Both the position numbers and the translations under genes were made by a program. Below, piece after piece: positions 24,718-36,432 of a DNA stretch of 64,000 nt. Under the pieces are notes generated by a model. That model made no database searches, was not told the origin of the DNA, and saw only the letters and a program-made list of their open reading frames with translations. Position 1 is the stretch's first letter. Each line of letters begins with the position of its first letter. The DNA comes from Carnegiea gigantea (lineage: Eukaryota > Streptophyta > Magnoliopsida > Caryophyllales > Cactaceae). The DNA lies in contig JAKOGI010001937.1 of the NCBI GenBank assembly GCA_029747015.1, positions 1 to 64,000 on the forward strand, written 5' to 3'.

Positions 24718-25239
24718 TGTTTGATAAATCTCTTTAGGAAATAAGACAAGATCAATGAAGGGTACAAAAAATTAACCCTAAAAAAGCCTAGGTATCCTTT
24801 GAGCATAATTGAATCAAAATCTAACATCCCTCAAGAGAACTATATGTTTTCAATGTACATGGCTTGTTAGGGAAGAAAAAGCCTAGCTAAGATCTCCTAA
24901 GCACACAAGGAACCGATAAAGATCTTTTAGCCTGAATAAAACTAGAAAGTAATCTATATCCACAAGACATAGAATCCTAGTTAAATTTCTCTAAGAGAAC
25001 TATTCTAAAACCTCTATATAAACAAGCCATGGTCATGAATTCATGATCAAAGGTGGGTCAATTAGACCTTCACAAGTTACATTGTGCTTACTACTCTATC
25101 CTAAAAAATTCTCCCTAAGTTGAGTGTCGGAAACTGTTAAAGAGGAGAAACCCCCTCTCTTTGAGAATTGTTTTACAGGTAATCCTTATATGGTAGCACA
25201 AGTTTCTCAAGGTTTACATTTAGTTGAGTGTCGGAAACA
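24718..25239 (+). repeat. 3' LTR of element C
   Basis: Aligns with 8270-8806 (see that entry), including CTATATAAACAAGCCATGG at about 25014-25032. Ends GGAAACA at 25239. Left end TGTTTGATAAAT is approximate. Confidence 0.7.
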
Positions 25240-25269
25240 TTATCTTTTGGATAGTATTAATATATATTA

Positions 25270-25475
25270 TAGGTGGTGAGCATTCGTATTATGTTTGATG
25301 AGCATTCACATTACATTAGTGAGTATTAGCATTATATATGGTGGACAATTGAATTAGATTTAGTGAGCAGCAGTGTTATGTTTGGTGATTATTCACATTA
25401 TATTTGGCAAGTACTCGTATTATATGGAGGGCAATTGAATGAATATTTAATGAGAATTAGCATTATTATAATAAT
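25270..25475 (+). repeat. Degenerate minisatellite, about 22-base unit
   Basis: About nine diverged units of the form TGAGCATTCACATTATATTTGG (in pieces: TGAGCATT / CACATTATA / TTTGG). Variants include TGGACAATTGAATTAGATTTAG. It begins 30 bases right of the element C 3' LTR. Confidence 0.7.
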
Positions 25476-27367
25476 CGTGGAATTTTGAGTTCTAGCTAAC
25501 TACTTGGATTAAGAATTTTAATCACTGTATTTTATTAAATTATCTGTATTAGGGTAAACTTTGTGTGTTAATTAAGTCTGTTAAATTGTTTGAGTTAATT
25601 TTTAGAATTTTTTTGATTTATTGCATGATTAAGTGAAATTAGTGAGTTTGGTTAAATTAGCTTGGTCTGTGACTACATGACGTAAGCAAAGTTGGCTTGG
25701 TTATTCAGGGTAGGAATCAATTGAGCTTAGTGTATTTGGGCGAACCCATTTAGTCTTGCAAAAAAAAGGAAAACTGGGATTAAAAAGGGGTAATGCATCA
25801 TGCGTTTTTTCCCCTCCTTCCCATTAGCCAGGCCATAAATCCACAAGGCTAAAATCACTAGAGATTTTCTCACCTTCAAGGCCATTTGTCAACTCCTAAA
25901 CCACACCAACCTTCCCACCAGTTAGAAAAAGTAAGAGAGTGAGGCAAAACCGAGAAGGCAAGAGCAAAATGGAGGAGAGGAAGAAGAAAAGGAGCAGTAG
26001 CAAGGTGAGGAAAAGGAGGACTGACTAATGTAGCAAAGCAATAGGGCAACTGCATGAAGATAAGAAGAAGATGAGACTCGAACCCGACCCCAAAGTTGCC
26101 CAATTAGGCCTTAAACTGAGTCTAAGAGCTTGAATTTGAGGTAGGTACTCTTTATCCTTAACTTATTGCAAGTTTCAAATTGATCTGAAACCTAGTCATA
26201 GAGTTATTAATCATGGCAAAATTAGAGGTTGGTATGTGTGTAGTTGATATTGATTGAGGATAAGGAATTGGGATTGATTTATGGTGAAGTTGAAGTGAAT
26301 TGATGATTGTATTCGAACAATTGTCGCATCTATCTAAATCTATCTAAATAGTATTAAAATTGAATGATAGCACAATATTAGGATATGTGTCTTTCATGTC
26401 ATCTGTCAAGTCATCAATTATGATTATGTGTATTGTCTATGTAAAGTGGTATTGTTAAAACTGTAAACTCCAAAATAAAAATAAATTTAGTAATCTTAAT
26501 TTATATAAGAAACAATCTTTTTCTTTTTTAATATTACATTCAGTTACAAGATTTTGAATGTTTAGCAATGTTCTGTTCCTTTTTAAATATTACAGTCAAT
26601 TCCAAGAATCTTAATGTTTGGAAGTTGAATTCATCATTTACAAGATTTACACTTCCATGCTTTAAATTCATTAGTTTTTTGCTTTGGCTCTTGGATTCTC
26701 ACTTCCATGTGTATTAAATTCATAATCATAGCACACACATATGAACTGAAATTAATATAGTGTCTCTCTTTACATTTTAAATACTATTGGGAAAAAAAAA
26801 AGTTTAATTTACCCTTTAAAGAATCTGAATGTTTTATTTAGAAATAATTCACACTCTTTGTCTAAAACTAATTGGGAAAAAAAAAACGTTCAATTAAATT
26901 ACAATAATTGTTGCAACTGAAAACATTCAATTTAATCTTGAGCTTCGTAGATTCAACTCACTCCCCCCTTTTTTTAACACATGGGTGTAATTGTTGTACA
27001 AATTATTCATAATCTTTGCACTATGCCTTTCTCAATTACTCTCAATTATTCTCCTCATTAATGTCTTTGTCAAATACTCTCAATTACTCCTCTCTCATTC
27101 TCAAAAGCCAAGACATAGTGTAGGGTATTTGACTAAGACCCATATGAAGGATAGAAGACTTTCATCATGCCTCTATGAATGTATTGCTTACATGTTATTT
27201 AGATATTCTAGTAAAAATTGACCATGCCATATATTCTTCCTCTCATTAAATATTACAACTATAAATATATACTATGTGAACAAAGTACCTCATCCTATTT
27301 TTACTTTGTCCTCCATATTTTTACTCTAACCTCCAGATTTATTTCTTTCCTCAGTTTATTATACACT
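25476..27367. other. AT-rich region, no gene supported
   Basis: Open frames here (for example 25876-26103 minus and 26991-27221 plus) have no family motif. The right part may be the 5' region of the Helitron holding the RPA-like gene, but no 5' TC terminus was recognised. Confidence 0.4.
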
Positions 27368-29245
27368 ATGGATGCACCAAGGTAAATGATCAATATATTA
27401 ACTTTTCCTATTTTTCTTTTCTCAATAAAAAAATCATGTACTGATTGTTGCTATTTTCCCACTACATGCTCCAAATTTGGCGGTTCACATTATGAACAGC
27501 TGAAGCAACCAAGAGCCTATCTCATATTTAGCCAAGCTAAATTTTAACAAAGATGATTGGGTGATCAAGGTTCAGATATCGAGATTATGGGATGTTTTCG
27601 ATATGAACAACCAAATAGATCTCCTTAGTATAGAATTGGTCCTTCTTGATGAACAAATAATTTTTTCCCTCTAAAAAATATTATGCCAATTTTTCTTTGT
27701 ATCTCCTTTTAGTTTATTTGTTGCCCCATAACAACAAAGAAGTAATCAATAAACTTTTCCTTGCTTTTTTCCTTTGCGGGACTCCCACATCCAAGCTACC
27801 ATCAAAGCCAGTTTCGCTCATAAATTTCATGGATTACTCCTTGAAGGAAACATTTATGTGGTCAAAAATTTCTCTATTCAAAAGAACAAAGAAAGGAGGC
27901 ATATTGTGGTAGAAAATAAATTGATGATCACATTTTTTGCCAACACTATAATCAAAGCTATCACTGATAATGCACCTAGCATCTCAAGACATAAGTTTGA
28001 ATTTTTTCCTTTTGAGAAACTTGAAGAAAGAGATGGAAAAGATTTTGTGCTAACAGGTGAAACCTTCTAATTTTTCTCCTTTTTAAAATGTCAATTATGG
28101 TCTTCATTATTTTTAAATTGGTAGTCTTTTATAATTGAGTGACAACATAACATTAGCAAATTGAATCTAAATGGTTTTCACGAAAGATGATACTCTCGAT
28201 ATCTCTAGGCGCAAAAGTCCCTATTAAGAATATTAACTGAGTCTTCAGTTGTTATTTTTAATATGGTCTTCATTTTTCTCCTTCAAATTAATTAATTGTT
28301 AAAGTCTTGATATGAAAGCATTTGTCAATTGGACAAGTTATTAGTGAGGGTTCAACCATAAGTGCAAAAGTTGGCATAAGATTTGCTAATTATATGGAAA
28401 TTGAATTACAAGATTTATGGTATGTTTTGCTTTGAAAATACTTAACAAAGTCTATGGTAGTATGTACATAATAGTTGTTTTTTTTCCTAATCTATGTACT
28501 ATTTTTCAACAATAAAGGGAAAATACTATCAGAATAACCTTATGGGAGAGTAGAATTGAGGATTACAAAAGAATTAAAGCTGAAAATCAAGATGTTGAAA
28601 GCAAGCAAGAGGAGATACATAATGATCCCAAACTTTTAATTATTGTCTTGACCTCCACATCAGTAAGACAATACAACAGTTAGTTGGACTTTTCCATCTA
28701 TTTAAATTTCATTATCTCCTATAAGCAAATTACGTATTCAAATGGATGTTAAACACAAGAAAACCAACTTTGTCTACATCATTGGCCACCAAGATTTACT
28801 TCAATCTTGACATTCCAGAAGTAGTACAGTTCAATACAAAGTTCAGGTAATATTATACGTTAATTATACAGATATCAAAAAAGAAGGGCAGCAACATGAT
28901 GAATCTTTTTATAACTTAGGGACACTCCATCAGCAACAACTATGTTGTCACCTACAATGACTGGAGTTAATCGTGATGCGATCATAGACAAAATGAAATT
29001 AGTGGTGGACATTCTTGACATAGCGAAGACAAAATATGAGCAGGTTAACCCCCCCCCCCCAAAAATATCTATTCCCTATCATGTACGGTCGAAAGTATCA
29101 AGAAAAAACTCAAACCTCTTCCACCTCATTGCTAGGATCTAATTTTTTATTACTTCACTGAAATTGTTGGAATCTGCACTAATAATGGTTGGAGCTACAA
29201 TGCATGTGACATTTGCAAACGAAAGTTGTCAACTGCTACAATAAG
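27368..29245 (+). pseudogene. Helitron-borne RPA1-like gene relic (OB folds and zinc region)
   Basis: An ATGGATGCACCAAG start with a GT donor is followed by exon-like blocks. At about 27540-27660: LNFNKDDWVIKVQISRLW and LLSIELVLLDEQ (first OB fold). At 27775-28065: DSHIQATIKASF, LLLEGNIYVVKNFSI, FANTIIKAI. At 28520-28670: ENTIRITLWESRIEDYKRI and KLLIIVLTSTS (second OB fold). At 28760-28845: LATKIYFNLDIPEVVQFNTK. At 28922-29045: TTMLSPTMTGVNRDAIIDKM. At about 29165-29245: CTNNGWSYNACDICKRKL (zinc-binding C-terminal fold). This is the domain order of RPA1-like proteins carried by plant Helitrons, thought to bind single-stranded DNA during transposition. Damaged acceptors (GCGG at 27775), a C11 run near 29050 and stops make it a relic. 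Confidence 0.75.
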
Positions 29246-29726
29246 TTTAAGATGTATTAACTAGGTGTTCTGTCATAATTTGATCTACAAACTCTAAAAT
29301 CATTTATCTTACATTTTCATGAGTTGTAAGTTTTTATATAAATATCTGATATGGCAACTGTTGAGAGTGGTGTATTCTATAACTTAATTAGATCAATATT
29401 ATTTAATTTAAAAAATTAAATTAGAATTTAATTAGGTCCTCATATTATTCAAGTTTGTTCCCTTAAAAAAACGGATTATTGCAACTTAAATCAATATATA
29501 ACAATAGCACAAATGTGTAGGAAACCACCATTACTAATGACCTGTACTATTATTACCAAAAAATACCACATTGTAACTTAATTAGAAATGACTATAATCA
29601 GAATTAGATTTTATGAATCAAAAATAGCCGAGTGCAATACGTTAACATTATCCAAATAGCAACAAAACTTTTACGCACAACCAAATTATATTCAGACGAT
29701 TCATCATGTACCGATCTAATCTACAA

Positions 29727-29753
29727 CCGTGCAACGTACGGGCATAGTACTAG
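29727..29753 (+). mobile_element. Helitron 3' terminus with hairpin
   Basis: CCGTGC-AAC-GTACGG forms a six-pair stem (one G-T pair), followed after eight bases by CTAG at 29750-29753 and then T. This is a textbook plant Helitron 3' end, about 500 bases after the RPA-like gene and in the same orientation, so the Helitron spans at least 27368-29753. Confidence 0.85.
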
Positions 29754-30074
29754 TTTGAAGTTAAATTAGGGCGGGGATAAACAAGGGAGGACGCGGGGTG
29801 TGAAATTACAAGTGTACTTGCTATGAACTATTATTTTTTTTCTTTATATGTATGATGTGAAGTGATCATGTAGAGTATAAACTGATTGATTTTCAATCAT
29901 ATGAGATTTATTCCAAGTGTAATACAAGATATTCTTCCAAACTTCCTTGCCTCTACTCTCTCTCTTTACTAAGTTCCTTTTGAGTGTGGTCAAACAACCA
30001 TCAATACATACTAGCAAACTAAGGAAAGGTTCCAATTGAGTTTGCTAGCATCGTACGGGTTAGATTTTATGTGA
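29754..30074. other. Spacer between Helitron and TRIM
   Basis: No gene seen. The 63-codon minus-strand frame has no family resemblance. Confidence 0.45.
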
Positions 30075-30079
30075 ATTAT

Positions 30080-30293
30080 TGTTGGAGTACGAAAGTGGGT
30101 GTTGTCCCACATTAATGAAATGAAAGAATATTAAAGTGAGTATTATCCCACATTGATAAAATTAAAGGGTTTAAGTATGTATATAAGTTTATAAGTCATT
30201 CCATCTATTGCCAATTGATTTTAGATTAGCACATTATTTGAACTTATATACATGACTCTTCATTTATGGTCCAATTGATGTATGTATGTATAT

Positions 30294-30374
<81 letters not shown>

Positions 30375-30382
30375 ATATAACA
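30080..30382 (+). repeat. TRIM left LTR with (TA)n expansion
   Basis: 303 bases against 214 in the right LTR. Most of the surplus is the (TA)n tract at about 30290-30375. GTCCCACATT and ATCCCACATTG words recur as in many plant TRIM LTRs. Confidence 0.85.
30290..30378 (+). repeat. (TA)n microsatellite
   Basis: Nearly pure TA dinucleotides, interrupted by AATA at two points. Internal to the TRIM left LTR. Confidence 0.95.
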
Positions 30383-30514
30383 TTAAGATGGTATTAGAGT
30401 GGAAGATGGTATTAGCACATTATTTGAACTTAGTCTTGATTTGTTATGGTCTCTGTTTGATTAAAATTATGTGCACGTATTGGACATTATTAGTAGTCCG
30501 CACGTGAGGGGGCG

Positions 30515-30728
30515 TGTTGGAGTATGAAAGTGAATGTTGTTTCATGTTGATAAAATGAAAGAATATGAAAGTGAATGTTACATCATATTAATAAAATTAA
30601 AGGATTTAAATATATATACAAGCTTATAAATTACTCTACTTATTATTACTTGACTTTAGATTAAAACCTCATTTGAACTAAATATATAATTTTTTATTTA
30701 GGATCCAATTAATATAAAAAAATTAACA
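30515..30728 (+). repeat. TRIM right LTR
   Basis: 214 bases. Aligned to the left LTR from TGTTGGAGTATGAAAGTG through GATTAAAACCTCATTTGAAC to TTAACA; diverged by many substitutions, so the insertion is old. Confidence 0.82.
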
Positions 30729-30733
30729 ATTAT

Positions 30734-31010
30734 CAACCGGTGACAGCATTGGCACAAACTAAAAACTAATGAGCTACTAGGCGTCAAATTTTTATTCTCG
30801 CTTTTTCATTGCGATTTTAAAATGCCAACGAAGTATCGAGTTTCGAGTTTTTCCAGGCGAACTTCTCCGTGGCTAGGAGGCTTTGCTCCACCTACTTAGT
30901 CGTCTTCCCCTGCCCACACCAATATCAGAAATTACACTGACAAGGGCAAGCTTGACGGACAAAACTACCCAGTGCCGGCAAATTCGTTCGCTTGTTACGA
31001 GATCATTGAG
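30734..31010 (+). promoter_or_regulatory. Short upstream region and probable 5' leader of the sialyltransferase-like gene
   Basis: Only 277 bases separate the TRIM target duplication from the ATG. The right half (from about 30840) is less AT-rich and C/T-rich, as expected for a leader. No clear TATA box was found between TRIM and ATG, so the promoter may extend into or across the TRIM. Inference from position. Confidence 0.45.
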
Positions 31011-34000
31011 ATGAGGCTCTTACCATTTGGTCTACTTCTAGTTCTTGCATCTGGGCTCTCAATCATTCTTATTTACATAAGTGGAATCTCCAACTTAGGT
31101 ACTGGTGCCCTCCTGAATTCATTAATTGCGTGTAAATATTTCAAGTTGGAATATTTTTGCCTGAAAAATTTTTTTGGTTATTTTGTAGATCCGAACTTAC
31201 GGCTTTCAAATCAAGATTTGGAGGCATTGCAAGCACTTCAGAACAGTTTTCAGCAGTGCGTGGTCAGCTTCAATTTTGTTTGTTGTTCTTTTCTGCTTCT
31301 GTTCATATTTGTTCTTGTTAATTGGCAATTGCCCATGCTGTGTTCTCTCTTTTTTAGAGTTGTTTTCTTTTGTCTTTCATGCATTATTGAAGATTACTGG
31401 GTCCCCCTTTTTTCTGCTTGCCCCGATCAATATGTGTTCATCTTTGCTGCATTTTCCCTTGGAAATTGCAAGGAGAGTTGAATCGGGTGATGGGTATGAT
31501 TACATTGGTGATCTCCTTTCATCTTATTATGTCGAACCTCACTAGCTCATTTGTACGCTGCATCTCCAAAATTTGCTCATTTGTTTATTTTCCAGCAATC
31601 TGTTCATTGTCGAGACATATTTTTAGCTTGGGATTATGATCGGAAGATTCAAATCTCTCACTAAGTTATCCTTTGCTTCTTATTTGTTGGGAAATCAAAG
31701 AGAGAGCATGTGGTGTGTGTAGTTGAAGTGAATCAAAGAATCCATGTAACAATGGGTTAATGCTATTGTATGATGTTATTCCGTGCTAAGAAAGGAAGAT
31801 GGAAACCTTTTGTCTGTTATTCGTCTGGTAATCTAGGCAATGCCCTATACCTGTATCCTGCCTATTATGCATCAAAGTATGATGTCATATACCTGTGTTC
31901 TTTCTTCTTTGTTTGACAAGCATCTTTCTTTCTTGGTCTGCATTTGAGCCTTCTAGGCATGTGGCCTTGGTGTGGTGGGGTTCATTCTATCCCTGGTTTG
32001 AAGTTTGTGAACTTCAAGTTAAGTTGCTTACAAAACAAAAACAATACCTGATATCGTGCCTAGGGTAGAGTACTTCTTTCGTTCTTTTTTCTTTTTTTGG
32101 TGTGTTCGCTAGAAGAGGGGAGGGAGGGGGGGTGTATGCAAACTCGCTCCTACTATTGTTTTTCGGAGAGATTGCTTATGTTAGACACTAGATTCAAAAT
32201 GCATTGACCTCAACAAGAAATGAAGTCCTTGTGTTCAATGTTCATTGTACAACAGACTTTTGTTTCATTAATAGTAGGTCCTATTATAGAGAAAGTAAGC
32301 TCTTTGGGGTGCATCAGATATTGCATATCACTTTTTAGGAGACTGTTGTGTCTTGTTTATTAGAATGTGTAAACTTCTGAAATTTGTTTTCTAAAATAGA
32401 AAGGTTATGTTTCCTTTTTTTGTGATGTATTGAAAACTGAGATGTTTGCGTGTTCCTTTAGAGTGCTAATGGACTGGGTTTGCAAGCTGTATTCCAAGAT
32501 TATTGCCAAGTTGCACTGAAATTTCCTCATGATACCATCTCCAAATGGGTATGCTTATTTATTTGTTTTTGTTAAGTTCTATGCTCTTATATTCGCTTGC
32601 ACTATCGCATGTTAATCTTTCTTTATTTCTGAGGCTTTTCTCCACAATGAACTTTCTTGTGCAGAGTGATCCAAAAACAGGAGAGCTTGAAGGCTTAGTT
32701 CATGAGTTCAATCTCTGTGAAGCTGTGGCGACATGGGAACAGGTGATCTTCCTTGTCTCATGTGGTATGAAAGGATCAAATCTCAATTCACTTGAACATG
32801 TCCAACCAGAAAGTATAATTCTATAAGTTCAATATCAATTTGTTTCATTCTGAAAACAATGAACTTCTGGCACTTACTTTTTTTTGCTCAGCTCAATGCT
32901 TTTTCAAATAGTGACCATCTCATTGAGAACTTTTAGTTTTTAACCTGTTGTGTTAGTACTTGATGCTTTACATTGATCTGTTATTTAGTGAGCTGAATTT
33001 GCTCAGGTCAGGAATAGTACGACAGTCCTGACAAAAGAATACATTGATGCTTTACCAAATGGCTGGGAAGATTATGCATGGAAAAGGATCAATAAGGGAA
33101 TCCAGTTGTAAGTGATTCTTCCACAACGTATCCTAGTGACCTTTTGAATGCCTAGCTGAATTATGCTTTGAAATATCTTGTGGAACTGGAAGACATGGTA
33201 CATGATGGGATCGTGTTTTCCCTCCTTTCCAAGACATCTTTAAAGGTTATCAGATGTCGAACTGATGAATCCATGGCTGCTAAGTGCGAATACCTGTTTT
33301 TGTAGCTTCTTTCTCTTATCTTCTGTATTCGTTAGTTATGGTGTGAACTGTGATGTATGGATATCATGTTCTAGAGAAATCTACTTATCTATAAGACTGA
33401 GACATTGAAGTTTGAACTCACCAAAATAAATAAGAATTAAAGTTAGCAATATACGTATACAGAGCTCAAGGTTCACTAGTCGTCGGTCGATTTCTATTAA
33501 ATGCCAGGTTAAGAAGGAGATTTTAAAGAAAAATGAGAAAAGAAGATACTTCAGAGGAAGATAAGAAAGATTGTCTGGAATTTTGAGAGTAGATATTTTC
33601 ATTAATCAAGCACTATGTTCTGCTGCATTCACTCCCACTGAGCTCATACCTAGACTGTACCCCTGCAGATAGATAATTTCAAATATCATTCACTGGAGAA
33701 CATGTACGTAGGTTTTCATGTTTCATAAAGTTGGTGCCTTGTCATATCTGGATGCTTACTGGGTCCTCAATGTCAGTCAGTCTGATGTAAATCTTTGTGA
33801 GTGCAGGAACAACTGTCAAAATAAGTCTCTCTGCATGGAGAAACTTTCCCTGGTTCTTCCCGAGACACCACCATATTATCCTAGGCAGTTTCATCGGTGT
33901 GCTGTAGTGGGGAATTCAGCTGATCTTCTGAAAACAAAGTTTGGTGAGGAGATAGATTCTTATGATGCTGTTTTCAGACAGAATGGCGCACCTATCCAGG

Positions 34001-36432
34001 TTTTGTAAATGCTGTAAAATGCTCTTGTTTTTCCACCTTTAATTATTTGGTTCTAATTCTTCCTTCTTGGATGTATAGCAGAACTATTCTGAGTACGTTG
34101 GTTCAAAAAGCACATTCCGCCTTCTGAATAGAGGATCTGCCAAAGCTCTTGATAAAGTTGCTGAATTGTATGGTATAAGCGTCAATTCGATTTTTTTGAG
34201 GCTTGGCCGATCTCCTTTTATAATATCTAACGGTGATATATACAGATACGGGAGAGGAGGCCTTGATCGTTAAAACAACTATTCATGACATCATGAGCAA
34301 AATGATCCGGGTAATTACCTCCATCCTTTACACCCCTCCCCCTAATTTATCTCTTTGGAGTGTTGAGAAGTGGTCCCCCTTTCTAAATCCCCTACTAAGA
34401 GAAGTATCCTCCCACCTAAATCCTCACCAGTTGGTTTGCAACTGTGAGAGCTGTAGGTTTTTCCCTTTGTGTATGTAACTTGCTGCTCATTTTGCAGTGG
34501 TGTCCATCAATTGTGTGCTGTAGTTCTATTTATTTCTTGAACAGGGAATGGGTTGTACGATATTTTATGGAATGTTATAAGTATTACGAGTAGAATATTT
34601 CAGAAGTGTGAAGCTAATAGTCAAAGTACTTGCTTTTTGCCTGAATCGTTACAAGGTGTTGAAAAGCTGAAGATTATGTCCCAAACCTCTGACTGCTAGC
34701 AGCCACTTGCTGCTGCTTTGCAATCTTCACTGGTTTCTAATGTACTATACCCTTTCCTCCTATTTTGCAGGAAATTCCTATTCGCAATCCTGTATATCTA
34801 ATGTTAGGAACATCTTTTGGTTCATCGGCTAAAGGAACCGGACTGAAAGCTCTGGAATTTGCACTCTCTATGTGCGATACTGTTGACATTTATGGTTTCA
34901 CGGTTGATCCAGGCTATGAAGAATGGTAATAATCATGTTGCTTTAAATTAAGAGTTCCAATTTCCTTCAATACAGTTCTTAGTTTCCTTCAATAAAGGGT
35001 TATCATAAGCCAGCTTTTATGCTGATGGCAATTGTTGACGATCTCAGGACTAGGTATTTCTCTGAATCTCGGGGAGGTCATACTCCTTTACATGGTCGAG
35101 CATACTACCAGATGATGGAGTGCTTGGGTGTGAGTGCTCTTATGTTCAATTGTTATGATCCCTATTGTTTCCCCTTCTGATTAGGGCCCTTGTTTTGAAT
35201 CCAAATATGATACCTTTTCTCTGCCTATGGAGTGAAGTATCTTTTGTTACGTTAATGGAGTTAAACATATCAACTTGATGCTTCTTCTTTAAATCAGTCT
35301 GTTCTGTAGTGGGATATTTTTGGCTATTTGAATCCCATTTTCTTCTGTATTCATGCTCAATTGCTGAAAGAAGAGATGAGAAAAAAACCTCACTTTCTTA
35401 TGAATACTCGAGAGAGATAACGAGATAGATACTGACATTGTTGGTTTTGCTTTGCAGCTGATCAAAATCCATTCACCCATGCGCGCTGATCCAAATCGTG
35501 ATGTTAAATGGCTTCCAAGCCATGACACCATTGCAGCTGCGAGGATGGCCTCAGAAAAAATATTGGGGTAAGTAATTCCTAAGGCCTGCTCATGCTCCTT
35601 TCTGGGTCACCTTAGTCTGTGCTCATGCCCTGTCTATTATGTGCCTATTGAATTTCTCTTCCCTTGATCTTGAAAGTTGAGCTTCATCTTAAGCCATGCT
35701 TGTAGTTATAATATACTAGTGGTTTTTGTGGTACTGCTACTTGCTCTTGCATCATAATCATCAATATTTGCTATAATCATCTAGCCCTCTAATCAATATA
35801 GATTTGGTAAAACTGATGCATACCCTATTAACCAACACCGAAGATCAGAAACCATATCTGATTAAGATCTGAAATGAGGCAAATCAATTGTGACCCAAAT
35901 ACAAATCAACCCATCCAAACAAAAGTTACCTGGAATTTGCGTAGCCAATGTTGATTTTATTTCCTTGTTGAAGCTTACTGGATAAACAACAGTAGGTCAA
36001 ACATGTTGGTATCCGAAATGACCTGGCCCAATCAAATATTTGAGAAGTCTATTATGAGGGCATCTGAAATTAGCCCAATCTAAATGACCCGTTTGTTATA
36101 TCTACTCCTACTCCCTAGGGCTTATTAAGAAGATTGGAGGAGTTGTCATGTCTGGGCAGGATAAGTTGGTTTTTAGCAGTATTGATCAAGTCTGCATTCT
36201 CTACAAGGAGTATGAATAACTATTTTCCTCCTTTTACAGGAGGATTGGAGCTGGCTCAACTGACCCGCTTGGTGCATGTTCCATAATTAAGAAGCAACAA
36301 TTCAGTCGAAAACCTCCAGCTAATCTTCGAAAGGCAGCTCTTGAACACCAAAAATATGTGAAAGGCACGACAATGTATCCTTTGGAGCATAGTCCTGGCC
36401 ATGGCTTGCTGTGCACTGTACCTAGCCATTGA
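31011..36432 (+). CDS. SIA2-like: Sialyltransferase-like protein, GT29 family, 12 exons, complete
   Basis: Type II Golgi glycosyltransferase-like protein of the plant GT29 family. Exons by GT-AG sites and frame: 31011-31098, 31189-31262, 32462-32548, 32665-32742, 33007-33107, 33807-33999, 34082-34172, 34246-34310, 34771-34925, 35048-35129, 35458-35567, 36240-36432. They join in frame into 438 residues ending at TGA 36430-36432, close to the length I recall for Arabidopsis SIA2 (about 440). Residues 4-25 form a hydrophobic signal anchor after MRLLPFG. Sialylmotif L lies at about 173-205 ([17 protein letters not shown]...) and motif S at about 267-302 ([20 protein letters not shown]...), followed by [14 protein letters not shown]. 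The ATG at 31011 is chosen because it directly precedes the anchor. Plants have little or no sialic acid, so the donor is unknown; Arabidopsis relatives are linked to pollen tube growth. SIA1-type paralogue not fully excluded. Confidence 0.93.

Larger units (their letters stand above)
8270..25239 (+). mobile_element. Old Tat-type Ty3-gypsy LTR retrotransposon (element C), interrupted by element A
   Basis: Two diverged LTRs (about 8270-8806 and 24718-25239) flank decayed gag, protease, RT, a second RNase H and integrase, in Ty3-gypsy order. The PBS lies two bases after the 5' LTR. The second, ancestral-like RNase H after the RT/RH and the protein motifs place it in the Tat lineage. Integrase is cut at 14363 by element A and continues at 21669. 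Every gene has stops and frameshifts. LTR outer ends are approximate because the two LTRs have diverged a lot, and I found no clean target-site duplication. Confidence 0.8.
30080..30728 (+). mobile_element. TRIM (miniature LTR retrotransposon)
   Basis: Two direct repeats beginning TGTTGGAGTA.GAAAGTG and ending TAACA lie at 30080-30382 and 30515-30728. The interior is only 132 bases. A PBS-like TGGTATTAGAGT (near match to the initiator-Met type TGGTATCAGAGC) sits at 30389-30400 and a purine-rich GTGAGGGGGCG directly before the second repeat. The whole is flanked by a perfect 5-base duplication ATTAT (30075-30079 and 30729-30733). No coding capacity, as expected for TRIMs. It sits about 280 bases upstream of the start codon of the host gene. 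Confidence 0.88.

Noticed and set aside
31276..31639. Overlapping 70-90 codon frames inside the sialyltransferase-like gene
   Set aside because: They read through intron 2 and have no motif.
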